The notes: generated from the letters alone by a model not told the origin. 64,000 nucleotides of DNA from Chimonanthus salicifolius (GCA_013350335.1 CM023533.1:81186112-81250111); one strand, 5' to 3'; positions 23,101 to 33,181 are shown, numbered from the stretch's first letter. Made by a program: numbers and translations.

Positions 23101-24093
23101 ACATGATCTTACTATTTCTTCACTGCTCGACACAAGCTCCTTATGATAATGCAGGTTGAACCACTTACAAAACTTGCATTTTCAATTTAAGTGGCAACCA
23201 ATTGTGGACTACTCCATGCATTTTCCAACCCTTTTCTAACATCGCTCTCATGGAGTCTACATTGATGTGGCAATTTTGACCCGATCATCCTCTCTAGTCT
23301 TTCAATGAGATCTTTTAATAGAAAAAATGACCTTTGGAATCTGAGTTGCCTAGAGCAAAATTAGTCATTAGAAGTATTATTTTCATGTCTTTATAAATCA
23401 CAGAAAGCAATATGTAACTGAATAATGCTCGTTTCCCCCCTATATGGATCTCTATGATTGGAATTGAGAGGGGGAAGAAAGAGAGGATATGAAGAAACTT
23501 TCTTGTACAGTAAAACCTCTATTATGTAATATGGTTGGGACCATACTACAGATATTACATTATAGAGGTTATTAAATTAGAGGGTTTAGCAGTATTCCTA
23601 TCTAAAATTCTCTTTAAAACTCTCATCTATCATTAAAATGTCATTTCGGCTTTTCTTTGTGAAAACAAATCACTCTATTTATTCCTATACAGTTCTCATT
23701 CATTAAGAACAGAGTGCTTGCACCGTCCCAAAGAATGAGGAAGTTTATCCAGAAATTTATTTTAGATTTTTTTCTAGAGTTTCGATGATATAGTTTGTGA
23801 GGTGTAATTTTGTATTATGAATGTATGGAATATTACTTTACAAAATAGTTGGGTCAGTACATTTTTTATTCTGAATGTATTGAGTATTGAGTTAGAGAGA
23901 TTTATTACATTTTATATGGGTCCGAGGTCGGGACCAACTGCCGATATTATCTTAAGCATGTTATAACTTTATAGAGTACTATATTATAGATAGTTTACTA
24001 TATGTGATTGTGTGTATGTGGTACAGCAAAGAACAAATGGAAATGAAACTGATATATGCAATAAACGCGGACGCTGGTTTTGATTTGAGCTGA
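1270..24093 (+). CDS. UPL7: HECT-type E3 ubiquitin ligase, C-terminal part (UPL7-like), 5' end outside window
   Basis: Exons seen: 1270-1336, 3779-3949, 4054-4143, 21442-21522, 22136-22209, 22310-22381, 22456-22548 and 24027-24093 (stop TGA 24091-24093). All introns are GT/AG and all phases close, giving 237 codons. The protein is the C-terminal two thirds of a HECT domain. The first exon begins in mid-codon and reads YNYLNDLPSLDPELYRHL. Later come ELLPGG, VTNENVITFIHL, TGCSRGPLLGFKYLEP and RLPTSATCMNLLKLPPY, whose Cys (TGT 22514-22516) is the thioester residue. The chain ends in AGFDLS, the usual HECT tail. In this family the Cys accepts ubiquitin from an E2 and passes it to a substrate Lys. 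The wording of the first exons fits UPL7 better than UPL6, as I recall them. The N-lobe and upstream domains lie before base 1. The 17.3-kb intron between the third and fourth exons is unusual. I see no disabling change, so the gene is probably functional. Confidence 0.93.
1337..3778 (+). other. UPL7 intron, 2.4 kb
   Basis: The intron runs from GT at 1337 to AG at 3777-3778. Its open frames have no family resemblance. A tRNA-like phrase near 2735-2800 was considered as a SINE relic but is too weak to call. Nothing else was recognised. Confidence 0.6.
4763..5370 (-). mobile_element. LINE 3' fragment with RNase H remnant
   Basis: On the minus strand, 5103-5315 reads as a plant LINE-type RNase H segment (GDSFVVTQWAKGGSCPWRLL). 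A following stretch looks like the family's end (SANGLADERAK). It closes in an A-rich tail, seen as T-rich sequence at 4763-4778 on the plus strand, after an AATAAAATTGG phrase. The 5' part is missing, as is usual for 5'-truncated LINEs. The upper boundary is approximate. Confidence 0.65.
6530..6895 (-). mobile_element. LINE 3' end: distal half of a split RNase H domain
   Basis: Read on the minus strand, this contains the C-terminal half of a LINE RNase H domain (EALASLMDWG, an EGDS motif, then DKVDIIAKQGVG in a shifted frame), followed by AATAAAATTG and an A-rich tail near 6530. The N-terminal half of the same domain lies at 11009-11090 and ends at AELNA. The two halves are separated by the plus-strand LINE at 6896-11008. 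Confidence 0.72.
7620..7887 (+). repeat. 134-bp tandem duplication inside the LINE
   Basis: Two adjacent copies begin GGCACT at 7620 and 7754 and continue through GAACAG, CTATCCTCTCCGTCTC and GAGGTCTAGGGAAAGG to GTGATAAAAAT. Only a few mismatches separate them by eye. Confidence 0.9.
7889..8374. mobile_element. Mutator-like MITE, 486 bp, copy 1
   Basis: The ends are imperfect inverted repeats: TGTTGTGAAAATTGAATCG at the left, and at the right the complement CATGGTTGTTAAAATCTTACG. AAAAATACTAA (7878-7888) and AAAAATGCTAA (8375-8385) flank it directly, an 11-bp target duplication with one mismatch. Removing the element restores continuous LINE sequence. The length of the duplication suggests a Mutator-type element, and there is no coding capacity. 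A related copy lies at 37772-38273. Confidence 0.75.
11009..13640 (-). mobile_element. Degenerate minus-strand LINE, RT C-terminus to RNase H
   Basis: On the minus strand, 13640 to 12700 reads as the end of a LINE reverse transcriptase region (YLGASVDLL, FSSLSGRKG, WVNGHGDWRI with stops). Sequence at 11340-11610 reads as the zf-RVT-like segment (CCLCYQSAEDVHHS). Sequence at 11009-11090 reads as the start of RNase H (GGVIRDSSGVVLVAFAGPLP, then AELNA). A solo LTR interrupts it at 11616-12699. Its missing 3' end is at 6530-6895. Confidence 0.75.
11616..12699 (-). mobile_element. Solo LTR, 1,084 bp
   Basis: The block starts TGATG and ends CATCA. It is flanked by a perfect 5-bp target duplication GGTAA (11611-11615 and 12700-12704). 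Deleting it rejoins the two parts of the minus-strand LINE. No internal retrotransposon sequence or second LTR is present, so it is best read as a solo LTR left by recombination. On the minus strand a TTATAAAG box near 12550 followed by AATAAA near 12515 suggests minus orientation; this is the least certain part. Confidence 0.72.
14203..14470 (-). repeat. 3' LTR of the copia element
   Basis: The LTR is 268 bp, TGTAGAATAGG to CCCACAACA on the plus strand. On the minus strand it follows the purine-rich tract GAGTGGGAG (14471-14479). It differs from its partner at 8 positions by eye. Confidence 0.95.
14478..15923 (-). pseudogene. copia reverse transcriptase / RNase H
   Basis: From 15866 downward one frame of 462 codons stays open and contains copia RT blocks (the VDYQDTFSP, LDVKNAFLHGDL and LYGLKQSPRAW motifs) and RNase H blocks (DADWAG, VEYRAM, CDNQAAIHIA). 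In the active-site box the usual second Asp is Asn (YVDN; Asn codon at 15423-15425). An in-frame TGA at 15876-15878 lies just upstream of the open frame. It is inactive as read. Confidence 0.9.
15924..17174 (-). pseudogene. copia integrase
   Basis: The frame spans 416 codons and ends at an in-frame TAG (15924-15926) that separates it from the RT. It holds the HCRLGH zinc-binding region and the catalytic triad: Asp about residue 61, Asp 123 and Glu 159 (35 residues between the last two), in the contexts HSDFWKS, RSDNGGEYL and QNGIAERKN. The catalytic triad is intact. The link upstream to protease is broken by a frameshift near 17240. Confidence 0.88.
17150..17965 (-). pseudogene. copia nucleocapsid zinc knuckle and aspartic protease
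   Basis: A CX2CX4HX4C knuckle (CTYCKMTNHNIDSC) lies near 17759-17800, and the protease active-site motif DSGATDHM near 17520-17542. The frame is offset from both the gag frame upstream and the integrase frame downstream, so a frameshift lies at each junction (about 17930-17960 and 17240). Confidence 0.85.
17920..18642 (-). pseudogene. copia gag, N-terminal part
   Basis: The 240-codon frame starts at an ATG at 18640-18642, about 720 bp inside the 5' LTR. It encodes a Gag-like helical domain (NETNYFEWSR, WIANNSLVQAWLLHSM, VWDTVKTLYSD, LSLIQYYSTLQSSW). A second in-frame Met at codon 10 may be the true start. The frame is lost near 17940 before the zinc knuckle. Confidence 0.85.
19353..19364 (-). 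other. Primer binding site of the copia element
   Basis: On the minus strand TGGTATCAGCCA follows the 5' LTR with no spacer. The first nine bases match the usual initiator-Met tRNA primer site of plant copia elements. Confidence 0.85.
19365..19632 (-). repeat. 5' LTR of the copia element
   Basis: The LTR is 268 bp and pairs with 14203-14470. The target duplication CATCC follows at 19633-19637. Confidence 0.95.
20052..20121. repeat. (AT)n microsatellite, about 35 units
   Basis: There is an uninterrupted AT dinucleotide run of about 70 bp in the UPL7 intron. Confidence 0.97.
21571..21760 (+). mobile_element. tRNA-type SINE, copy a
   Basis: It shares with the other copies an A-box-like head (GGAGTGATTGCTAGGAA), a B-box-like AGTTTGATTCCCA, the block AGGGCCACTCCCTGTAGAG, the block GCCCCCGAGGATTAGTC, and a 3' end CACCTTGGTCATCAAAAAG. 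It lies between the UPL7 exons at 21522 and 22136. Right of it is a (GGGT)n tract. Confidence 0.75.
23508..24001. mobile_element. hAT-like MITE beside the last UPL7 exon
   Basis: The left end, CAGTAAAACCTCTATTATG, and the complement of the right end, TAGTAAACTATCTATAATA, are imperfect inverted repeats. The phrases GGTTGGGACCATACTACAG near the left and GTCGGGACCAACTGCCG near the right resemble each other in inverted orientation. AAAACCTCTAT-type ends are common in plant hAT-related MITEs, as I recall. No clean target duplication was seen. Confidence 0.65.
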
Positions 24094-24619
24094 TCAAGGC
24101 TGAGTTGAGGATCATGGAGCCTGGAACCCATAACCTGCAGTGTCTTCACAAATTCCAGGAGTCATCCCCTCTCCCATTCCTTTTCGGTTGAGCACCCTAA
24201 ATTATAGTTTAAAGTGTCAATACCAAAAGGTTCATTTGTAGAGCCGTCGGTGAAGGATGTACCAAATGATGAAAAAACTTGTACATATAAAGACCAGTCG
24301 ATATGTACATATTTGGGGGGTCTCTTGAGGAGGAATGAAATGTTAACCATGAGAATGGTTGATCAAGCGGCCCACGAGATTTTACCGTCACCTATGTCAA
24401 ATGCATAGTTGTGTATAATTTTTAATCTCCATTATTATCAATATTATTATTTTTATCTGATGGGTGATTGACATGATCAAAATATTGACAAAATTGGGAA
24501 TCTTTGCAATATCTTCATCAAGGCTTGCACAATGCCTATGATACTTTACCTAATATCACCATATATGTCAACATAATTAAGTTCAATGTGTGTATTACAT
24601 ATATATAAATGTTAGAATA

Positions 24620-24806
24620 ACTCATAGGGGTAGGAGTGATGGTTAGGAATCCGTTTCACGTAACGGGAGTCCTGAGTTCGATTCATATTCCACCCCAAAG
24701 GGACACTTCCCTTAGAGTTACTCAGTGTGTGTAGATTGAGAGGCTTGCATATGTCCTAAGAATTAGTTTGGTGCTGTAAGAGATCTGAACACCTTGGTCA
24801 TTAAAA
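24620..24806 (+). mobile_element. tRNA-type SINE, copy b
   Basis: It carries TAGGAGTGATGGTTAGGAA, a good B-box-like GAGTTCGATTCAT, AAGGGACACTTCCCTTAGAG, TCCTAAGAATTAGT and CACCTTGGTCATTAAAAAAG, in the same order as the other copies. A TA microsatellite follows it. Confidence 0.78.
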
Positions 24807-24850
24807 AAGATATATATATATATATATATTAGAGCATTTGATTTAGGATA

Positions 24851-25204
24851 GATATTCTCCCACGGGCATTTTGTGTAACGAGACAAATGATTTAGGGTAT
24901 TTGTCTATTTTACCCTTCTATTGTCGTACGAAAACATTTAAAAAAAAAAAATCAGTGATTCGGTCAATGATCCGATTTGCTGTTATATATGAAAAAATAG
25001 TCTCACTTTGATAAATTTCAGTGAGTCGGTCAGTGATCTGGTAAGTGAACCGATCAGTGGTCCGATTTGTTGTTCTGTATGAAAAGTCTCATTTAGATAA
25101 ATTTTAGTGAGTCGGTCAGTGATTCGAAGGGTTTGGTGAGCCGATTTAATGGGCAATACAGTAAAATCCGTATTGGGTTATATAAAATACCCGTGGGAGG
25201 ATTG
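24851..25204. mobile_element. CCCACGGG-ended MITE, copy 1
   Basis: The left end, TTCTCCCACGGGCATTTTGTGTAAC, pairs with the right end, TTATATAAAATACCCGTGGGAGG, as an inverted repeat. The interior repeats short GTGAGTCGGTCAGTGATC and CCGATT phrases. Copies at 60075 and 62308 share the ends. Confidence 0.78.
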
Positions 25205-27795
25205 TTTCTCTTGATCTAATGGTTGATTTATTTAATCAAACTAAAATTAGATAAAATGCAATAAACTGGTTAGTCGGCATCTAGAAATTGCAATAAACCA
25301 GTTAATGGTTTTGATAAAATGCAATAAACACTAATAAATACTTATTCAACCACCATTGGTGGGTTGGAACACTAATTGCAGTACTACTGGTTGGACTCTA
25401 TGCACCTTTTGAAGTTCGACAACTAATTTTGGATAACCAGCTTCAACTTTGGTTAAAATTGGCCTGCTCATTGTTGATCACCAGTTCCCATTATTGGCTG
25501 ACTCGGGTGAGTCAGGCCAGGTTGATTCCACTGGACAGCAAGTGAGTGAGTGAGCTTTCTAAGTTTTTTCCTGTTCTCTTTTCAAAAACATAGGCCAAGT
25601 TTCTCAACTTGATGAAGTTTTGATTTCACTCCAAGTTTTGAAACTTTGTTTCTATTATCACGGCCGGAATTTGCAGGTGCCGGTGACTCACTGAGCCAAT
25701 ATGCCAGAGTTATTAAATAATTAGAGGTCCATTCAGATTATCAAAATAATAATGTTAATAATAATGATCATGTCCATTTTCATCTCCGGGGCCTAACATC
25801 TCTCATTATCATATCTGTTGTGGTCAGTCATTGTCACAAATACTGTTTTTGGGATATTAATGGTTATTGGTAATATAGAATTAGGATATTTTTAAATTCT
25901 TGAATTTCTACTGAAAAATTAATAGAAAATATCTTTAAAAAATAATAAAAATATAGTAAATGAAATATTAATAAAATTAAAAATGTTAATATCATTCATG
26001 AACAACTAACAACAATTGGAGAAAATTTTCTATAAAAAAAGTGAATTATGAGGAATTTTTTATGATATTATCATTTATCATATATTTAACAAGATTTCAT
26101 CGAGAATTTATCATTAAAAATGATAGTGAGATAAATATTTATTATTAATGTTATAATGATATTTTGCTGATAAAAATATAATAAATTTGAAATTGTTGAC
26201 ATTATTTACGTCACATTTTCAACTTGCATCCAATGATAGCTAGTGTCACAACTCAGCCCTAGTATGTAGGTTCATAAAGTCGACGCAACAACATGAAAGG
26301 GGAGAAATGAGTATTCAATGTTTAAGAAATTATCCATTATGAGTTGGTTGACAATGAATTTATTGTGAAACTCTCAATCACATCTTTTGGACGAGCAAAA
26401 AAATTGTCAACTTTTATTTTTAAATTCAATCAATAATTTAATTTAAAAAGTTATTGGTTGCAAGGTCACACCAATTTTTATGAATTCAATAATCTCTATT
26501 TAAAGTGAAGGGATGTCTGATATGTTGACTTATATATATAATGATCGTTACAGAATTCAATCTCGTAGGTGCACTCCAAATGTAAAAGTTGGAGTAAGTA
26601 TGTAACAAGAGGTTGACTCTCTAACTTCTGTGGTGGGTCAAGTGTAGGTCTTCACCAACCTGCATCTACAATTTCAAGTCTGGACCTGATCTCTCTTGAG
26701 AATCAGATTTCAATCTGCAAAATGGGGTTATTTCGAACTTGCTTGAAATACGTTCCTAGAAAGCCCCTCTTGACTCTTGAGATTCTCCCTTTTTTTATCC
26801 ACGAGGTAGTGAAAATTTACTGCAAATTTTGGTTTGTGATTCCTATTGTGAACTCACTAGATTTATTTTGTGTTTGACATCCACTTATCCTCCATGAAAT
26901 TGCACCCATCCATATCAGTCTAAACAAGCCATTCGCCCTTTAGATTAAACTTTGATGCAAACTAGTTTGAGACCAAATTTGGTACAAATTCATTGATGGG
27001 TTTCTTGAGCCCACACTGATAGGCAGGTTTGAAAAGCATGTCTACAGAATATAGTGCTTGTCAAATTTCATCTAAATAGAATAAAAGAAACTATCTTTTT
27101 TAAAACTCAAATTTTCAACTTTATCTAATGCTAAAAAAATCATCATTATTGATCTACTTTCAATGTTTATTTTATATCAAATTCATATTTCCAGCTCCAC
27201 ACAACCACGTGGAATTTAATCCATGATAATGTGCAATTTTCCATTGAAAATCAATACTACAATTTGCTAGAGTTGCTATGCTGCTCTTACCAACAAAAGC
27301 TCTTTAGGGAATCTTCAAATCTCTATTTAGAGAGGCTACTTATTAAAATATGAAGAAAACTACATATTTTTTTGATAGGATATACAGAAAATGACAAAAA
27401 ACAAATAGCTAAATTTAAACCTCATCTGATCATTTTTGCCATATAATTTAAAACTTTAATTTTTTTTTATTTTTTAATTTAAATTATTATTATCATTATT
27501 TTTTATGGTCCATAATTAAATAAACTCTCTGAATTGTATCATTTATGATATCCTCTACCCTTCCCACCAATCCTTATAAGATAAATACGTGAAGATAACA
27601 TTTACTTGTCATTCAAAGTTAGATGCTCTCATTTGGCTTCCGTGTGTGTCCCAAGAGTTCCAAGTACAAGTGAAAAACCTTCTAAGAAACAGCAAATGCT
27701 AGCTATATGGTGTACAGATTTGTACAAAGATTAATAAGCCAAAATCAGAATCGGTACATCCTCTGAAAGTTGAACATGCAATGAAAGGTGCAAAT

Positions 27796-30700
27796 TCAAA
27801 CAACGCTAAATGCAGATTGTAACGTCGACGAAACGCGAGAAGCAATGTTCTGTGAAGCAAATGCTTGAATCTGTTTTTTGGCATCTGAAATAGACAGAAG
27901 ACAAGGGTAAAATTGTCAAATTAAGTTAACTAGATTTGATTTTTATTAATAAGAAAATAGAAAGAACGATAAATAGCTCTTATATTATTTTTCAAATAAA
28001 CCAACAAAAAACCAAAAGTTGGAAAAAAAAAAAAAAAACCCTTGTCCTGAATCCTGATAGTTTTCTTTTGAGTAGTACTATTATATTGATCACGATGAAT
28101 TTAGGCAGTAAAACTAGATTTCCCCACAAACATATAACGCATCCCTTACTGGGTTGGGGCAAAAAATAATGCAATTAGCCATTAAAACTTAACAGCCAGA
28201 TCTGCCATAGGAATGCCATGTTGCAGGAAATATAGACAGGTTTTCGTAACAATTAGACATGAAAACGCAATGGTAGCCATAAGAACAAAGTGACTAAAAA
28301 ATACTAGGGCATCCATTTCCAAGGGGGAAAATTCATTAATGGAAGTACTTCAGAACTATAATACAGAAAAATAATTAAAAAAAAAAGGTTTTGTCCTGTT
28401 TCTCCTTACAACCATATCTGCCAGTGCCAAATTTGCTGTTTAAAAGATGGATTTCCCTTGATATACGAGTTAGGGCTGGTCTGGCAGATGAGCTGGTGAT
28501 AAGATTGAAAGATGGTTCTATATATCATCTTGGAGATTATCTAAATGTCCAAAGTGAGACCCATCAAATCATCCTAACCTTTCAGTTTTTTAGATTAAAA
28601 TCAAACCATTAGATAAAAAAAATCACAATCTAGTGGTGAAGACGCATCAAATAAACATCAAAGAAGATGCATCACCACCATCCTATCTATTTTGAGTCGG
28701 CATTTTGAGGTCATTATTCTAATCAAAATCCATATCCTCCACTACTCCAAAATGTAACATATCCTAGTTTATCTATTTCTTTTTCTTTTTTGAAAGGTAT
28801 CCTTGTTTATCCATTCTAAGGTTTTAATGGCTTCCCTCTCCTTTTGCCCTAAGAGGCTGTTTTCAATCTTTTATATTGGTGCGCCCAAACCATCTTTAAC
28901 AACTTTTCCTCATTATGTCGGCTAGGTCCTATTCTCAGTGGCTCCTATGGTGGCCATTTCTTATTCTACTTTTTAATTTTACCTCACATACATTTTAGCA
29001 TATGCATCATTCTGAACATCACTTTTCTAGAAGTCACCATTCGGCAAACAAAAATAATCAAAAGGAATGATGAATGCAAAGATAGTACAGAAAAGTTTAG
29101 CCCCTTCTATTGATCTATGTAACACTAGAAACTATGACTTTCTGAATGCTTTAAAATGCAATGATTCCATACCTTTACGGCATTTGGTGAAGCCAATAAT
29201 GTTTGCAATGCTGAGAGTCAAGCAAACTCCTACAACTAGAAGAAAATCGGCTTGGAACCTTACAAGTGAAAATATTCCAAGAAGTATCCATGCAACAGCC
29301 TGCAAAATGAGAAAAGCACCATCTTAGAAAACAAGGAGTCGCTACCTGAGGTATGGTTATCATATGTTATTTCACATTCATCATATTTGCCCATAAGAAC
29401 ATTGATGCATTTCTTGCACAGATCTCATGATTTTCTTGTACATGGTAACCACTTGTTCAAATTATCCTTTTCAACTGGTAATAAAATCATTGCATCAAAG
29501 AAAAAGAAAGTGTATGCTTACATACATGCAAGATGCATGCTGATATATGCATATACAATACATAAATCAACTCACACAATTGTACTCAAATTTCTAAATA
29601 CATGCATAAAGATTTTTGCTAGTGTAGCCCAAACTAACTGAACAAAGTGAAATTCTATTTGCGAGGATATAGAGAATATGAAGGTGATTGGGTCAATCAG
29701 AAATAACTTTGAATCGTGGCTATAATTACATAAATTTATTTTTCTATAATACACATATCCATTTGGGTACTCACCGTGAGGTAGAGTGTCCACCAAAAGA
29801 GCCATGAATCCTTCTTGTTCACCCGAGCCAAAGACTATATCAAACATAGAATAAGACGTCCGAAGGATGGAAACTTCAAACCAATAATTGCATGGAAAAA
29901 AGCAAATTTCAACACTCAAGAGAGATGCATCCTAACAGAATTTCCGTAAGTTTTGGCATAGAAAAAGGCATAAGTTTAGCATAAGCCAACACAAACCTCT
30001 TGATCAAGGCTCTCATATTTCCAAACACTCTCCCCTTCATCATTTATTTCATTCCACCATCTTAAACCAACCAATATCCTTCCACTGACGTTCTTGACAA
30101 CCCAAAAATCAAGAGCAGCAAGAAGAACAGTGACAACAAAGATAATGACAAAGCTGTTAACAAAAAGCGTGGATAGCACATAGAACACCAAAGCAGCAGC
30201 CTGTACAAGTGTTTAGGGGAAATCTTAGTATGCATAAATGGGTTTAACAAGGTAAATCTGGAAATGGCTATAATAGAACCAATACTTTGACCTTGAAAAG
30301 GACATGAAAAACACATGTCTTTGGGTTGGCATAATTTTCCCTTGTACTCTGCAAAAGAGGCAGTGACATATGTTGCTTAGAAAATAGAAAAAAGATGAAT
30401 AAAAACTAAATGCATGTAAATACATTCACACAATGGAAGAAATCAAAACACATCAATTTTTAAGAGCAGTGAGGAATAATATCAAATATGCAAATCATTG
30501 TGCAAAGAATTAGCTGATATCATGGGATATACCTTAAAAAGAGAATATAAAGAAAGATGGTATGTACTACTAAGATACAAGGGAAAAAGAATTAGGAGCT
30601 AATGAACTCATGCTGGAGGAAAGATAGAGACGGAGGAGAGAGAGGATCCCCTACCAAGAAGATACAGTCAATTAAAAGCAAGGAAAAACTTTATTGTTGT

Positions 30701-33159
30701 TTTAATTTGTTCTGTGTGATTATGAATCAGAATAAGTGCATTCACAAATAAAATTAAATTTGCTTAATGCATATCCATTTTTTCTCCACTTAAGTAGAGC
30801 AAGAATGGAGTTAAAATAACATTTCCCAGCACCAAATGGTTTCCACTTTCCACATATATGAACACCACCATGGTGATTCATGACAGAATGTATACTGTTT
30901 TTGTTTGTGTACACATCTTTTTGTAATTATTTTTAATCCACAATTGTTACGTATCTCAATTTGTAGCTGGGTTGACCTTGTTGTAACCCCTCAATTAAAG
31001 GATAATGTTACTATTGTAATTATGATAGAATGTTTATAAATTATGAGCCTGTGTCAAGATTATGCATTCGTTTGCAGCAAAGTCTCTCTCCCTCACACAC
31101 ACAAATATGCATGCACACACACACACACACTCTGTCTCCATTGCCTCCTTTTCATTCTTTGAATTTTTGCAACTCATCATCATCAATTCAAGCCACTCAC
31201 TCTAGTTCCATTTACACCTTGGTGCTCATAATGCACCAAAATGGCAAAACCATTTATCAAAAAAAGGCACATCTAGACTTCAAGTCCCTTTAACTCGTGA
31301 GGGTTGGCTTGATGGTCAAGAACCGGCCTAAAATGTGGGAGGTCTTGGGTTCAAGTCACTCTCAACACAAAAAGGGTCACTCCCCATAGTATTACCCGAT
31401 GTGTGGATAGGGAGGTTTGCACATGCCCCAAGGATTAGTCAGGTGCTCTAAGAGGCCTTAGACACCTTGGTCTTCAAAAAAAAAAAAAGAGTTCTAGTCC
31501 CTTTGTACTTCTTGATACCATGTTTTCAACCAATGAACAATCTAGATGTGAATGAAAATGCAAGTGAACCTTCAGTTATACAATAAACTCAAGCAACCAA
31601 ATCTCCTGTTCAGAAGCAAATTTCTCATCCATTTAGTTTCAGGATCCAGACTTGCATCCCCTTCATTTCCAGATCCAAGTTCAGACAAAGATGCATCAAA
31701 ATCATGTATATGAAAACAGGAGTGTTAACATTAATGTAGTAGGAACACTATTTATTTGTCTTAGAAATGTTGAGAAGTAGGGGAGGAAAAGGAGAAAACA
31801 GCCAGGGACGGATTTTGACCTCAATTCAAATCTGAATCCACTTGGATTTTGGACAAAGACCTCTCTCTCTATTTTTGGTAAGAGTAATTTAAAGCTTTGG
31901 ATGTCAACTTGGATTGAGAAACTACAGGAGATCCATCCTTCGATAAAAAGACTTATTCTCTTCATAAAAAATGAGAGGTAGAACCAATAAAGATTCCTTT
32001 TTCGATTCATCCCAAGAGTTGAATGCCTCATTCAAGAATTATTTTTTATCCAATCCGTAAGAATCGATAGAAAAGGCAAATCCCTTATGATCCACTAGAC
32101 CGGACTCGGTTATTGTATAGTGAATAGATCTGCCATTTCCTGAAATCTCTCTTCTGATTCAAAATCATGGTGTAACTTGTATCCCCCTTTGTTCCGGTCA
32201 TGGAATAGATGAAATAAATCCAAAATAGATTTTTGTTCTAGAATTAAATCTTATTGGAACCATCCATATCTGGTTCATCCATCGAAACCATATCACATCT
32301 CTCAAATCAAACATAGATCATGTATCCAACATCCTTGTCAGATTCAAATCCAAATTTGGATCCCTTTGAAATCAACATTGATGTTGATTTGTCCTGATGC
32401 AAACTGAACCCAACCCGTGTCTGTATCCCTACTTGTGAAAGACCAAATTGTGGTTTGATGGAGGCATTATCATGTATTGATCGTTGTCAAAGAACAAGCA
32501 GAAATGCAGAATATAACTATTATAATACAACTCCTATTAAAAGCACTGTTTGGGCGAGTGGAAAAGTTAGTACTTCTGGAAAAATAATAATTTTTTTGTC
32601 ATAGTCAAAGCAATTTCAACTTTTAGGGGGAAAAAAAAGGGATGGTCCCCTTTCAAGAATGTAATTTCCTTTCCATGCATCCAAACACAGAAAAAAAAAA
32701 AATCTTGTACATAAAACAAGGAATGTGATCAAATGAATCGATTCATATTATCAAAATCCCTCAACACCGAAGTTGACTATCACGAGGCTCGGTCCAAATC
32801 CTTTAAATTCAGTATAAGATTCTCAACAAAAGCAAGAAACACAACATTTTGAGATGGAAGCAGCTTCGAATCGATGGATACTTTTGTATGCATGGAGGAG
32901 AAGATACTTTCTTGAATAATAGCGATAAAATAGAAAAGGGTTTAACCATTTTTATTGAAAAAGTGTTATTTTCCAGGAAAGCACTTCCCTTTCTATGCAT
33001 GTATATTTTTTAACTAAAAATACAAAAGGATTAAACCATTCTGGTTAAAATTGATCATTTTCCATGAAACTACTTTCCTTTTGACATGGATCTAAGAAGG
33101 ACAAGTGAACACCATTTCACCAGAAGAGATGGAGAGAAGAGGAGAATCACCTGATCCAT
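27796..33159 (-). CDS. ECH: ECHIDNA, trans-Golgi network membrane protein (Tvp23 family)
   Basis: Exons, 5' to 3' on the minus strand: 33151-33159, 30292-30348, 29997-30200, 29775-29834, 29173-29299, 27796-27884 (stop TGA 27796-27798). The total is 546 nt, 181 residues, with all phases closed and GT/AG introns. The conserved core [20 protein letters not shown] (about residues 53-72) and the [13 protein letters not shown] block identify Tvp23/ECHIDNA. Likely membrane segments are residues 18-37, 39-56, 101-121 and 129-149, with a short polar C-tail ending SAFSVV. In Arabidopsis ECH works in secretory traffic from the trans-Golgi network and supports cell elongation. Exon 1 codes only for MDQ. 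The start is the ATG right before a splice donor, and GA-repeat 5' UTR sequence lies just upstream. The N-terminus is a few residues shorter than the form I recall (about 186). No defect is visible. Confidence 0.95.
27885..29172 (-). other. Last ECH intron, 1.3 kb
   Basis: It interrupts an Asp codon (phase 1) between TKCRK and AKKQIQAF. Apart from short A runs I see no element in it. The frame at 28391-28612 has no family resemblance. Confidence 0.75.
31292..31487 (+). mobile_element. tRNA-type SINE, copy c, with target duplication
   Basis: It is flanked by AGACTTCAAGTCCCTTT (31275-31291) and AGAGTTCTAGTCCCTTT (31488-31504), 15 of 17 bases alike. The head TTGGCTTGATGGTCAAG (A-box-like) and GGTTCAAGTCACTC (B-box-like) suggest a tRNA-derived Pol III promoter. 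The tail is poly-A. It is antisense to ECH. Confidence 0.85.
31922..32287 (-). pseudogene. ycf2: Nuclear insert of plastid DNA (ycf2 fragment)
   Basis: Read on the minus strand from about 32287, the sequence gives, across shifting frames, pieces I recognise from plastid ycf2: [11 protein letters not shown], a [15 protein letters not shown] block, [21 protein letters not shown] and FYEEN-SFYRR. Indels scatter the frames, so it cannot be translated. It lies in the first ECH intron. Similarity stops abruptly near 31922, where the sequence no longer follows ycf2. Recognition is from memory of the protein family. Confidence 0.82.
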
Positions 33160-33181
33160 TTCAGCTGCTCAGCTGTTCGGT

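Larger units (their letters stand above)
24094..27795. other. Convergent intergenic region between UPL7 and ECH 3' ends
   Basis: This 3.7 kb separates the two stop codons. It holds SINE copy b and a CCCACGGG-ended MITE. From 25205 to 27795 it is AT-rich, and I recognise no gene, RNA or element there. Both 3' UTRs must lie here, but no poly-A signal stands out. Confidence 0.6.
30349..33150 (-). other. First ECH intron, 2.8 kb, with SINE and plastid insert
   Basis: It separates the 9-nt first exon from the exon starting [10 protein letters not shown]. It holds SINE copy c (31292-31487) and a plastid ycf2 fragment (about 31922-32287). The remaining stretches 30349-31274 and 32288-33150 show nothing recognisable beyond a CA-rich tract near 31117. 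Confidence 0.8.

Noticed and set aside
1270..24093. UPL6 as the alternative identity of the HECT gene
   Set aside because: The DLPSLDPELYRHL and ELYFVIVNNEYGEQTEEELLPGG wording fits UPL7 as I recall it; a tree with full-length proteins would decide it.
31702..32031. 109-codon minus-strand open frame as a gene
   Set aside because: It lies across the edge of the plastid ycf2 insert in an ECH intron and reads the ycf2 DNA out of frame.
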